From positions 130,913 to 194,912 of the forward strand of contig DAOUBW010000038.1 in assembly GCA_034432555.1 (NCBI GenBank): a stretch of 64,000 nt of DNA, in the 5' to 3' direction. The notes below the pieces were generated by a model. That model ran no database searches. It worked only from the letters and a program-made list of their open reading frames with translations, and was not told the DNA's origin. Numbering within the stretch: the first letter of the stretch is position 1; every line of letters starts with the position of its first letter. Source of the stretch: CP2-2F sp034432555 (GTDB taxonomy: Bacteria; Chloroflexota; Anaerolineae; Aggregatilineales; UBA2796). This document shows positions 34,063-44,100 of this stretch, in pieces. The translations under genes and the position numbers were made by a program.

Positions 34063-34446
34063 CTAGAGCGGGATGCCTAAAATCTCTTGGATGCGTGCGA
34101 CGAAAGTCTGTGGATTGATGGGCTTGGGGAAGTAGCCATCAAAGCCCGCCTTAATCGCATCTTCTGCCACATCTACCGAGTGATAGGCAGTAATAGCGAT
34201 CACCGGGATATGTGCCGTGGCAGGGTTGGAACGCACACCAACTAACGTCTGCCAGCCATCTTTGCCGGGCATGGCAAGGTCAGTTACGATGACCGTTGGT
34301 TCAATTTCGGTGAGCAGTTGCAGGCATTCGTCACCGTTTTTGGCAAGGTATACCTGAATGCCATAATGTTCCAGCACACGCGAGACAAGCTGCTGGTCAT
34401 CGAATGTATCTTCAACGACGATCACCTTCCAATTGGTAGCAGGCAT
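34063..34446 (-). CDS. Single-domain response regulator
   Basis: About 127 residues, receiver only: acidic pair ED in VVVEDTFDD, phosphoacceptor Asp in VIVTDLAMPG, Thr in IAITAYH, Lys in YFPKPINP. ATG 34446 has AAGGAG at 8 nt. It follows the second receiver gene closely and both lie downstream of the large sensor kinase, so they probably accept phosphate from it, or act in a relay. Confidence 0.9.
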   Translation of the reverse strand: MPATNWKVIVVEDTFDDQQLVSRVLEHYGIQVYLAKNGDECLQLLTEIEPTVIVTDLAMPGKDGWQTLVGVRSNPATAHIPVIAITAYHSVDVAEDAIKAGFDGYFPKPINPQTFVARIQEILGIPL

Positions 34447-34469
34447 ACGGAAACGCTCCTTTGTGGTTT

Positions 34470-34886
34470 TCAAAGACTCATACATTGTAGGGCGATCCGT
34501 TCAACTTCTGCTACAAAGGTGAACAAATCAAAAGGTTTGCTGATGTACCCGTTGAAGCCTGCCTCCATCACCTCTTGGCGATCCGTGTCCATCGCATAGG
34601 CAGTGATGGCAATCACAAGTGTGGACGCCAGTTCAGGATCGCTGCGGATGACTTTCAGTACGTCCCAACCTGTCATCTTCGGCATTTTGATATCTAGCAA
34701 GATAACTGTCGGCTTGATCTGGCGTGCCAGCGCCAAGCCTTCCTCACCATTGTACGCAGTCTGGACTTGGACGCCAAAATGCGTCAGTGCTGCACGCGCC
34801 ACCATCAGGTTATCGGGTGTGTCGTCTATAATCAGGATTGTCCAGCCGCGAATTTCGCCGCGAATCGGTTCTGGTGTGCGGAACAT
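34470..34886 (-). CDS. Single-domain response regulator
   Basis: 138 residues, receiver only: DD in LIIDDTPDN, phosphoacceptor Asp in VILLDIKMP, Thr in IAITAYA, Lys in YISKPFDL. It lies 9 bp after the sensor kinase stop and upstream of the other receiver. It is similar in layout to the other receiver, suggesting duplication. There is no output domain, so the output must come through protein interaction. Confidence 0.92.
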   Translation of the reverse strand: MFRTPEPIRGEIRGWTILIIDDTPDNLMVARAALTHFGVQVQTAYNGEEGLALARQIKPTVILLDIKMPKMTGWDVLKVIRSDPELASTLVIAITAYAMDTDRQEVMEAGFNGYISKPFDLFTFVAEVERIALQCMSL

Positions 34887-34895
34887 AGTGCGTCG

Positions 34896-37800
34896 TTATC
34901 CTTCTATGCCCAGTGAAAGTGCTTCAGCTTTGTTAGCTTCAGTAACCAACGGTAATGTAACGGTGAAAGTGCTGCCACGCCCAACTTCACTGCTCAAACG
35001 GATGTTGCCGCGCATCATCAGCACTAACTTACGCACAATCGCCAAGCCTAAGCCCGTGCCACCGCGATCCAAGCCGTTTTCAGCCTGATGGAATTCGTCA
35101 AAGATCACCTCTTGCAGGTGCGACGGAATGCCAGAGCCGCTATCCGTCACGCTGATGCGCCACATCGCCTCGTCTTGCAGCGTAGCAGCAACAGTCACGC
35201 TGCCCTCATCAGTGAACTTGATGGCGTTCGAGACAAGGTTGATGATGATTTGCTTGATGCGCCCATAGTCACCAACCAGTGTTTCCGGCAAGCGATCATC
35301 CACTTCCAGCGTGAAGGCAAGCCCTTTATTATCTGCCAACACCTTATTCTGCGTCATCACTTCGCCCAGACAGGCGCGCACACTGAACGGTCTTTCGGAA
35401 AGTTCCAAGCGCCCTGCCTCAATCTTCGAGAGATCTAGCACCTCGTTAATCAGATGCAGCAGATGTTGAGCATTGACAAGGATGCGCTCTTGGTAGGCAA
35501 ACTGGTCGGGCGTCAGCTCGCCAACCATGCCTGCCAGTTGCAGTTGCGCGTAGCCAATCACGGCGTTCAGCGGTGTGCGTAACTCGTGCGACATAGTGGC
35601 GAGGAATTGACTTTTCAGCTTGCTGGCAACTTCTGCTTGGCGGCGCGCCACAGCCAGTTGGCGGTTAGCCTTCACCAACGCCTCGTTCTGAGTCTGTACT
35701 TGTTCTTGGGCTTGCCGCCGTTCAGTCACATCCAAGAAGATACCTTCGAACACCACGCGCCCATCGTCTGTGAAGGTTGGCACTGATTCACCACGCCACC
35801 AACGCAGTTCACCTGTTTCTCTGTGATATAAGCGCCCTTCAAACTGCCAATTACTGCGATCCAGCAGCACAGCGTTGACCGAGTCCACAAAAGGCTGAAC
35901 ATCCTGTGGATGGAAATGCCGAACAAGCGCGCCGAGATCAGCCATCACCTCTTCCGCCGTCACGCCGGAGACAGCGTAAATACCTTGACTGATGTAACCA
36001 ATCCGCCATTGGTCACCTTCCACAAAAAATTCGTAGATGGCGCCCTTCAAGCCGTTGGCAATTTGCAGCAGGCGCTCGCGGCTTTCGCGCAGGATGACCT
36101 CTTGGTTTTGGCGGGCGATTGCCGCGCCCAGGTTAGCTGCCATCGTCCCCAGCAGTTCAAGTTCGAGTTCATCCCACACACGCTCACCAAGGCACTCATC
36201 AAAGCCAAGCAACCCCCACCACTGTCCCTCTACAAAAATTGGGATGACTGCCAGCGAGACAATCCCTTGTGAGTCCAGTACTTCACGGGCAGTCCCCTCC
36301 ACGTCTTTTGCCGCTTGGCTGACAACGCGCCCGGCTTGGAAGTCTGCCAACCAGGCAGGGAAAATATCCGAGATAGGCAGTTCGTGCATATTCGGCGCAT
36401 CAATGAAGGCATCAATCCCGTCTGCCACCCATTCATAGCGCATATCTACCAGTGTTTTACCCTCTGGTGAATCAGGTAATTTTTGGAAGATATAGGCACG
36501 GCTGGCGCTTAGCGCACCACCCAGCCGCATCAAGATTTGCGGTAGCACACTTTCCCAGCGTGCATTGGTGAGCAACTGCTGCTGCGAAAGCGAAACGGAT
36601 GCCAACAATGCATCGCGCCGCAGCAGCGCCAATTCACTTTGCTGGCGGGCAATGGCGGCACCCAGATCGCTTGCCACAGCGCGCAGCAAGTCTATTTCAA
36701 GGGCATCCCATAGCCGCTCACCAAGGCACTCATCAAAGCCGATGAAGCCCCACCACCGCCCATCAACCATGATCGGTAGCACAATAAGAGAGACAATCGC
36801 CTGCGGCTCTAAAATCTCGCGCTCACTTGCCTCAAAATCACGGACAAGTCCGCTGATCAGTCGCCCTTCCGATAGTTCAGCCACCCAACGCGGAAAAGCA
36901 GCAGACATATTCAAGTTTTGCAGCTCAGGGTTATCAATTTCTGGTTGGATGCCTTCTGCCACCCATTCATAGCGCTGGCGAGAAAACCACTGCCCATCAC
37001 GCAGAGTCGGTTGATTTTGGAAGATATACACGCGGCTGGCTGCAGCAGATTCGCCTAACCTCGCCAAAATCTCTTCAACGCTGTTCTCCCACTCCACGCT
37101 GGAGAGCAATTTCTGCTCCGCGAACGAGACTGCCGAGAGGATAGCGTCCCGACGCAAAAGCGCTAACTCGCTCTGCCGACGTTCCAACAAGCTGCCCACC
37201 CACTGCCCCATCAGCAGGAAGAAGTCTTTGTCGAAGGCAGCAAACTGCTCAGTACGTGGTTTGCCACTGGAGAAGTTGAGCGTCCCAAAGCGTTTGCCAC
37301 CTACCGTCAGCGGCACGCCGATGTACGACTCCAAGCCGAAAGTAGTGTAGCAGGGATGCCCCTTATAGTCGGAACTCCCCATGTTTTCAATACTCACCAA
37401 GCCGTTTGCCTGATAGGTGAGATCACAATAAGTTTGGCTGAAGGCGAACTTCTGCCCGCGCTTCAGTGAGCCATCCGGTGTATGTGCGTACAGCACCGTG
37501 TAGGTGTCGCCTTCAATGCGGCTGATGATGCCGACCTCCAAGCCGAGTAGTTCTGTGCCAATGCGAAGTGCCTCGCTGAGCTGCACATCCACATCGGCGC
37601 TGCTTGCCACCACTTCATAGAGCGCACGCAGCCGAATATCTTGGCGCGCCCTCTGCACGGTGCGTTCGCGTAGTTGGCGCGTCATGGCGTTGAAGGACTC
37701 AGTCACTTCGCCAATCTCATCGCGGTAGCTAATCGGCACCTGGTACATCAAATTGCCTGCGGCAACTTCGCGTGCGCCTTGCACCAGTTTGGCAAGCGGG

Positions 37801-38759
37801 CGAGAGACGCCGCGCCGCACTGCCTGACCCACGAGGATGACCGTCCCAATAATCACAATGATGGTCGCAGCGATAATTTGTCCTAATCGGCTACGCGAGA
37901 GATTGTTTATCTCAGCCATGGACACCTCGCTGAACAAGACCAGATCAGTGCCGTCAATCACTTTGGTTGTGCCTAGCACATCCACACCCTGAAGGTTTAT
38001 ATAATTGCTGGCAACAAAGCCTTCTTTTTCGCTTGTCCCCAGAAGTTCTCCGATGAATTCTATATCCTCAGTAACGGGAAATTCATTTCGCCCTAACAAC
38101 GACGTGCGCGCTAACACAAGGCTTGGATCAGTGTGTGCGATTAGCTCACCTTCACCTTCAGCAAGGTAGGCAACGCCCGTCTCGCCCAACCGATTACTCG
38201 CCAACAAGTCGTTCACAAACGCCATGCTGAGATTGGTAGCGATTACGCCGCCGTTAGGCATGGTTGTGGCAAGGATCAGGTAGGGTGATCCTTCCGCCGT
38301 GAACGATAGTTCACCCAGATAGAACAGCCCTTCAGGTGCTTCAAGTGCCTCCTCAAACCATTCTGATTGTGCAATTACATTCGGATCACCAAAGGCGGTG
38401 GTTTCTCGCACGGAATCTGCAATGACCTGACCGTTGGTATCAAACAAAGCAATTTCGAGCAAGCTCGGGCTAGTTTGCAGCGTGCCGTTCAGAATATCAT
38501 CAAAGTGTTCATCATCGCGGATATTTTTCAGGAAGGTGAGCGTCCGCTGTCCTTGATTGATGACCTCACGAATTTGGTTACCTATGTTGCTGAGGGCATC
38601 TATTTGGCGATTTTGCCACAACTGCCACTGTGTCTCCCACCCGCTGAGGATTCCCAACGTGCCGACGATGAACAGTGCTATTGAGATGAGTGAGATGAAG
38701 ATGATGTTGAGCTGTGTTCGCACAGAAAGGCGAGCTTGGGATAGTTTTCTAAGACGCAT
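34896..38759 (-). CDS. Membrane sensor histidine kinase with dCache-like, HAMP, three GAF and PAS domains
   Basis: About 1287 residues. Numbering from an in-frame TTG at 38786 (ATG 38759 is residue 10): TM1 near 26-48, a large extracytoplasmic dCache-like sensor to about 300, TM2 303-323, HAMP to about 376. GAF1 is about 395-535, and GAF2 (about 537-714) and GAF3 (715-892) are a tandem duplication. A PAS domain follows to about 1025. The H-box is SHELRTP with His1067, and the HATPase has VSNAIKFTDEG and GGTGLGLAI near the end. There is no receiver in the same chain; the two following receiver genes supply that part. The ribosome site is weak at either start. Confidence 0.9.
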   Translation of the reverse strand: MRLRKLSQARLSVRTQLNIIFISLISIALFIVGTLGILSGWETQWQLWQNRQIDALSNIGNQIREVINQGQRTLTFLKNIRDDEHFDDILNGTLQTSPSLLEIALFDTNGQVIADSVRETTAFGDPNVIAQSEWFEEALEAPEGLFYLGELSFTAEGSPYLILATTMPNGGVIATNLSMAFVNDLLASNRLGETGVAYLAEGEGELIAHTDPSLVLARTSLLGRNEFPVTEDIEFIGELLGTSEKEGFVASNYINLQGVDVLGTTKVIDGTDLVLFSEVSMAEINNLSRSRLGQIIAATIIVIIGTVILVGQAVRRGVSRPLAKLVQGAREVAAGNLMYQVPISYRDEIGEVTESFNAMTRQLRERTVQRARQDIRLRALYEVVASSADVDVQLSEALRIGTELLGLEVGIISRIEGDTYTVLYAHTPDGSLKRGQKFAFSQTYCDLTYQANGLVSIENMGSSDYKGHPCYTTFGLESYIGVPLTVGGKRFGTLNFSSGKPRTEQFAAFDKDFFLLMGQWVGSLLERRQSELALLRRDAILSAVSFAEQKLLSSVEWENSVEEILARLGESAAASRVYIFQNQPTLRDGQWFSRQRYEWVAEGIQPEIDNPELQNLNMSAAFPRWVAELSEGRLISGLVRDFEASEREILEPQAIVSLIVLPIMVDGRWWGFIGFDECLGERLWDALEIDLLRAVASDLGAAIARQQSELALLRRDALLASVSLSQQQLLTNARWESVLPQILMRLGGALSASRAYIFQKLPDSPEGKTLVDMRYEWVADGIDAFIDAPNMHELPISDIFPAWLADFQAGRVVSQAAKDVEGTAREVLDSQGIVSLAVIPIFVEGQWWGLLGFDECLGERVWDELELELLGTMAANLGAAIARQNQEVILRESRERLLQIANGLKGAIYEFFVEGDQWRIGYISQGIYAVSGVTAEEVMADLGALVRHFHPQDVQPFVDSVNAVLLDRSNWQFEGRLYHRETGELRWWRGESVPTFTDDGRVVFEGIFLDVTERRQAQEQVQTQNEALVKANRQLAVARRQAEVASKLKSQFLATMSHELRTPLNAVIGYAQLQLAGMVGELTPDQFAYQERILVNAQHLLHLINEVLDLSKIEAGRLELSERPFSVRACLGEVMTQNKVLADNKGLAFTLEVDDRLPETLVGDYGRIKQIIINLVSNAIKFTDEGSVTVAATLQDEAMWRISVTDSGSGIPSHLQEVIFDEFHQAENGLDRGGTGLGLAIVRKLVLMMRGNIRLSSEVGRGSTFTVTLPLVTEANKAEALSLGIEG

Positions 38760-38889
38760 AGGGTGTTTCTGCGAAACCTTCTGCAACGCCTATCAGAGAC
38801 GATGCCTACATTAAATGCTCTATAGCAGAGCATACGCCATAAAAAGGCGAAAAAACATTGTGCGCTTGTCTAATCTTTCGCTGCCACTT

Positions 38890-38911
38890 AGCCTAGCCAA
38901 GTGGCTAGGCT
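38890..38911. promoter_or_regulatory. 22-bp inverted repeat between two divergent kinase genes
   Basis: AGCCTAGCCA / TGGCTAGGCT arms flank a 2-bp centre (38890-38911). It lies in the roughly 250-bp divergent region and no T-run follows, so it looks more like an operator than a terminator. Confidence 0.5.
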
Positions 38912-39012
38912 GAGGCTATGCCCCAAAACTAGGCAAAGAACGGATCGCCATCTTGGGCAAACCACGCTTACAATTGAACACAATATGGCAGGTGCCTTCA
39001 AGGTCAATCGGT

Positions 39013-40533
39013 GTGAGCCAACCAACCATTGTGCTGCTGTTTGTAGAAGATGATCCCGATGATCAGCGTGTGTTCACCCATTATGTGGATGCAGCACAAC
39101 TGCCCTATCTGTGCGTTTTAGAAGGAAGCCTTGCTGCCGCGCTGGATCGCCTGCAAAAATATTCCTTTGATGTTATCCTCGCCGATTACACGCTACCTGA
39201 TGGCACAGTGCTTGATCTGCTGAGCAAAGAGCCGACCATCCCTATCATCGTTATTACGCGCAACCGCGACATTGAAACGGCGATTGCGGTGATGAAAGCA
39301 GGCGCAGCCGATTATTTGTTGCAAGATGAGGAAAACAGTCACCTCGAACGCCTGCCTGATTCAATTGCGAACGCAGTGCGCCAAAGCGTTAACCAGCGCG
39401 TGGCTGCTGATCAGCGCGCTCTGATCGAAATGCTGCGCGATACCGCCGCCGCGCTAAACAGCACGTTGGAACTTGATGAAATCCTCAAGCGCCTGCTGGA
39501 GAACGTCAAGCGCATCATTCCACACGATGCAGCCAGCATTATGCTTCTGGAAGGCACACAAGCGCGCATTGTGCAAGCCGTTGGCTGGCAGCCTGAAGAA
39601 GCCGCCATCCTATCTACTGTCGTCCTGAACATCGCTGAGATTGACCACCTCAATCTGATGTATCACACACGCAAATTTTGCATCATACCCAATGTTTCTG
39701 CCCTCGGTAGTTGGGTGGATATTCCGCATGTGCGCGCACCGCGCTCTTACCTTGCTGCGCCTATTTGCGTTGGCGAACAAGTGATTGGCTTTTTGCACCT
39801 AGAGAGCCTCGCGCCTCACCACTTCACAGTTACCCATGCTGAGCGCCTCAGCGCTTTCGTCAATCAGGCGGCAACGGCGATTGAAAACGCGCATCTTTAC
39901 CAAAAAGCGCAGGCATTGGCAGCCCTTGAAGAACGCCAGCGCCTTGCCCGCGACTTGCATGACTCCGTAACACAAACACTCTTTGCCGCCTCTGTTGTCT
40001 CCACTGCCATTATCAGGCGTTGGAAAGATGATCCTGCCAGCATTGGCGCGGAACTACGCGAATTACGCGATCTAACACAGGGCGCGCTTGCCGAAATGCG
40101 TACCCTGCTCTTGGAACTGCGTCCGAATGCACTCTTAGAAACTGACCTTAACGATTTGCTGCACCAGCTTGCCGAGACTGTGAAAGGACGCTCTAAGCTG
40201 CGTATTGTCTACCAATCAGAGGGCAGCTTGCGCCTGCCACCAACAGTGCATGTGGCGTTTTTCCGCCTTGCACAAGAGGCGCTAAACAACGTTTTGAAGC
40301 ACGCACGGGCGCAGCATGTGAAACTGCACCTTGTTCGCACGCCAAGCTATGTGGCACTTACCGTGCAGGATGACGGGCGCGGCTTTGAGCCAACGGCAGT
40401 GGCGGGTGACCGTATGGGCATCCGCATTATGCACGAGCGAGCGCGTGAGGCGGGCATTCAGCTCACGCTGACAAGCAAACCGAATGAAGGAACACGCCTA
40501 AGCGCTGTTTGGCAAGTGAAGGAGTCACAATGA
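39013..40533 (+). CDS. Cytosolic REC-GAF-histidine kinase (NarX/LiaS-type)
   Basis: About 506 residues: an N-terminal receiver (VEDDPDD, ILADYTLPDG), then a GAF domain (about 140-290), then a HisKA_3 region with RQRLARDLHDSVTQTLF (phospho-His), and an ATPase with QEALNNVLKHARA and DDGRGFEP. The receiver at the N-terminus suggests an upstream signal from another kinase, perhaps the divergent one. The start GTG 39013 follows AAGG; an in-frame TTG at 38953 is an alternative. It overlaps the regulator gene by ATGA. Confidence 0.9.
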   Translation: MSQPTIVLLFVEDDPDDQRVFTHYVDAAQLPYLCVLEGSLAAALDRLQKYSFDVILADYTLPDGTVLDLLSKEPTIPIIVITRNRDIETAIAVMKAGAADYLLQDEENSHLERLPDSIANAVRQSVNQRVAADQRALIEMLRDTAAALNSTLELDEILKRLLENVKRIIPHDAASIMLLEGTQARIVQAVGWQPEEAAILSTVVLNIAEIDHLNLMYHTRKFCIIPNVSALGSWVDIPHVRAPRSYLAAPICVGEQVIGFLHLESLAPHHFTVTHAERLSAFVNQAATAIENAHLYQKAQALAALEERQRLARDLHDSVTQTLFAASVVSTAIIRRWKDDPASIGAELRELRDLTQGALAEMRTLLLELRPNALLETDLNDLLHQLAETVKGRSKLRIVYQSEGSLRLPPTVHVAFFRLAQEALNNVLKHARAQHVKLHLVRTPSYVALTVQDDGRGFEPTAVAGDRMGIRIMHERAREAGIQLTLTSKPNEGTRLSAVWQVKESQ

Positions 40534-41168
40534 GCGAGAAAAAACCTATTCGCGTAGTGATTGTAGATGATCATGAAATGGTGCGGCGCGGGCTAAGCCT
40601 GTTTTTGCGCGGCTTCAGTGATCTGGAAGTGGTGGGCGAGGCAACCAACGGCGCCGAAGCGCTCCAAGTGTGCGAAGCACAACAGCCGGATGTCGTGCTG
40701 ATGGATATCGTGATGCCGGAAGTGAACGGCATTGAGGCAACGCGTAGCCTGCGCGAACGCTTTCCAAACATGGCAATTATAGCGCTCTCTAGTTCGGGCG
40801 ATACACACAGCGTGACGGCAACCATGCAGGCGGGCGCAACCAGCTACCTTCTGAAAAACGTCTCCGATGATCAATTGGCGAACGCCATCCGTGCGGCACA
40901 ACGCGGACAGCGCACCCTTTCGTCGGAAGCCACACAAGCGCTCATCAACGCCGCCACACGCCCGCCCGAACCCGAATTCCGCCTGACTGAGCGCGAACAA
41001 GAAGTGTTGGTGTTGCTGGCAGAAGGCTTGAACAATCCTGAGATCGCCGAACGGCTTGTGATCAGCCGTTCTACCGTCAAATATCACATCAGCAGCATCT
41101 TGGCAAAGCTAGGAGTCAGCAATCGCTCAGAGGCGGTGGCACTTGCCTTGAAGCACGATTTGGTCTGA
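40530..41168 (+). CDS. NarL/FixJ-family response regulator
   Basis: 212 residues. Receiver: DD in IVDDHEMVRRG, Asp in VVLMDIVMPE, and Lys in YLLKNVSD. LuxR-type HTH: LTEREQEVLVLLAEGLNNPEIAERL and STVKYHISSILAKLGVSNR. ATG 40530 is preceded by AAGGAG and lies within the kinase stop (ATGA), so the pair is translationally coupled. Its target genes are unknown. It ends back-to-back with the Ser/Thr kinase gene with no gap. Confidence 0.95.
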   Translation: MSEKKPIRVVIVDDHEMVRRGLSLFLRGFSDLEVVGEATNGAEALQVCEAQQPDVVLMDIVMPEVNGIEATRSLRERFPNMAIIALSSSGDTHSVTATMQAGATSYLLKNVSDDQLANAIRAAQRGQRTLSSEATQALINAATRPPEPEFRLTEREQEVLVLLAEGLNNPEIAERLVISRSTVKYHISSILAKLGVSNRSEAVALALKHDLV

Positions 41169-44100
41169 TTATGCTTCCCTGTGCGTGATCAGGCGTGCAA
41201 AGATACCCTCAACATCACTGAGCAGGGTTTGCGCAAGTGTGTTGAGATCAAGCGTTCTGCCATAGGCAATACTTTCCTCTGTGGCAGCTTCGCCAAGTGC
41301 GGCAGTGCACAATGCACGCAAGCGCGCTAACTCGTTCGGATCGAGGTGATCAGGCATCGCCTTCGCCTCGATCACACCGATCCACTCTGCGGCTTGCGCT
41401 GCGTTATTCTCGTGCAGGGCGAGGTCACACAGCCCGTAGAAGCCGTGCAGCAAGCCACGCACATTATCAATGGCGAATGCGATTTGCAGCCATTCATAAA
41501 GGCTGCGGCGTACAGCTTCCCAATCGCCCAGATGCACATCTACCTGAGCAAGAGCGGCAAGGCGGTTGGCAAGTGAGTTCAAGTTGTTCATTTCTTGGGC
41601 AAGGGCAATGCTGCGCTCAAAATATGGGCGACACTCGGCGTAGCGCCCTTGTTGTGCCAGCACGTAGCCTGTATTGCCAATGGTTGTCAGCATATTTTGA
41701 GCATCACCTAGCCTTTGGCTGATGGCGATGCTCTGTTCAGCCATGACTAATGCTTCCTCGTAGTATTCCTTTTCCAGCAAAATAAGGCTGAGACGGCTGA
41801 GGCAATAGCTTAGTAAACGTTCGTTGGTGGTGCTAAGATGTTCTAGCGCAAGCCGTGTGTGATGCTCGGCAGCGGGAATGTCTTTGCGATAGTATGCCAC
41901 ATAGCCTAAGCCAAGCTGTGCGTCGGCAAATGCTGTTAAATCTTGGCTGTGCTGGGCAATTTGCAAGGCAGCCTGATAGTGCTGTTCGGCAAGGTCTAGC
42001 GCCGCCTGCAACTGATACATATAGCCAAGTGTGTTCAAGGTTTTGGCAGTTCCCGATGCATCACCAAGCTGCTGATAAAGCTGCAAGGCATTCTGCAATG
42101 TTTCTTGGGCAGCGCGGAAATTGCTTTGAATGCGCTTTACCCTACCAATATGATACAACGCCTCAGCCTGTGCCGCGATATTTTCAAGCGTCAGGGCGAG
42201 GCTGTATGCTTCTAGGAAGTGCTGTTCCGCTTGCACAGACGCCGCACTTTGCTCATGGCACTGCCCAAGCAGCATATGCAAGCAGATAAGACGCGCATCA
42301 AGGAATGCTGCTTGGCTGGCGCGCTGCAAGGTAATTTCTAGATGTTCGCGCACAGCCGCAGCACTGCCGCTTTCGATGGCACGTGGCACGTAAGTGAATA
42401 AGTACTGCATTTCACGGGAGAGATCATCTGCCGCTCGCCAGTGCAGCGCAAGCACGAAGTCGTAATCGGGCTGGTTAGGATAGAGCGCCTCTATGCTTTC
42501 GGCAACGGCACGGTGCCAGTGCTGGCGCTCTGCCGCGCTCAGCGATTGCAGCACGCCTTCACGAATTTTATCGTGCGTAAAGTACCACTTGCCGTCCTTA
42601 ATATGAACAAGTGCCACATCCACACACTTAATCAGCCAGTCGTCATAATCTGCTTTACCGCCAACATGTTCCAACAAGTTGAAATCTATTTCACGTCCGA
42701 TGACAGCCGCAATCTGAACAAGGGTTTGGTATTTCCCTTTTAGGCGTGCTAAACGGCGTCTAGCCACCAACAGCATTCCTTCGGAAAAGAGCTGCGCGGG
42801 CAATGCCGCTTGGCGAATATGCTCTAGGCTGCCGGCGGTTTGGGCAAGCGTTCGCAACGCCTCGATCACATAAAAGGCGTTGCCTTCAGTGTGTTCAACC
42901 AGAAAATCGTTAATCTCTGCGAAGCGCTCATCACTGCCGATCACAGAAGCCGTCAGCGCACGCACCTCGTCCGCCGAGAAGCGCGCTAACTTGATGAGCT
43001 GCATCTCAGGGAGTTTGCCATAAAAATATTGGTCATCATCGGTGCGGTAGGCGGCAATTACGATCAGTGACAAGCGCGCTACGGCTTTGGTCAGTTGGCG
43101 CAGCGGCAGCAAACTATCCGATGACCAGTGGACATCATCAATAATCAGCACAATGGGCTGCTTAACGCGCTCAACCAGCGTGATTAATAAAGTAGAGAGT
43201 TGAATTTCATCAGTTAGGCTATTGCTCTCAGCCACAGTACGCCCAATCAGGCGCTCTAGGTCTGGCACAAACGCTTTTAACAGGCGTGCTTCATTATCTT
43301 GAATGGGAATGAACAGCACAAGGCGGCGCAACATCTCGCGCCATAGGTTGTAGATGTCGCCAACGCCTTCGGAGCACTGCCAACGCACCACCAACGCACC
43401 TTTCACCAAAGCACGGATGCGAATCTCATCCAGCAGGCGTGTTTTGCCAACACCACTTTCGCCACTGATCAGCCAAGCCGAGCCTTTGCCGTTTAGCGCA
43501 TTGGCAAGAGCTTCCTCAAATAGTGTTAGCTCTTGGGTGCGCCCAACAAACTTGGGTGATTGCAATACACTCTCTCGCAAGATAGGCGTTTCGCTAGGCG
43601 CAGCATTAATGGCAGCATAGAAGGCTAACATGGCATCATAAGCGGTTGGGTAGCGTGCTTCGGGCGTTTTTTCCAGCAAGCGCAGCACAATCTCGCAGAT
43701 CGCACGTGGCGCGTTCAGGGCGTTGCGGTCAGGTGTTTCGTGCAGCACCTTGTGAATCAACCGCGAAATGCCCTCGCTTTGGAAAGGATGCCTGCCCGCG
43801 AACATTTGATAGGCAATTACGCCGAGCGCATAAAGATCGCTGTGCAGGCGGGCAGGCGCACCACTTAACACTTCGGGCGCCATATACTCCAATGTGCCGC
43901 TTGTGTTGGTAATATGTTCCAATTCAGCCGCAATGCCAAAATCTAGCACACGCAGGCGTCCGTTTGGCTCTACTAAAATATTGTTGGGCTTCAAGTCACG
44001 GTGCAGAATGCCGTGCCGATGCAGGTAAACGAGTGCCTGCAGCGTCTCGGTGAGCAAGCACATTTTCTGCGGCATTTCGTGTGCCGCCGCTGCCTCAAGG

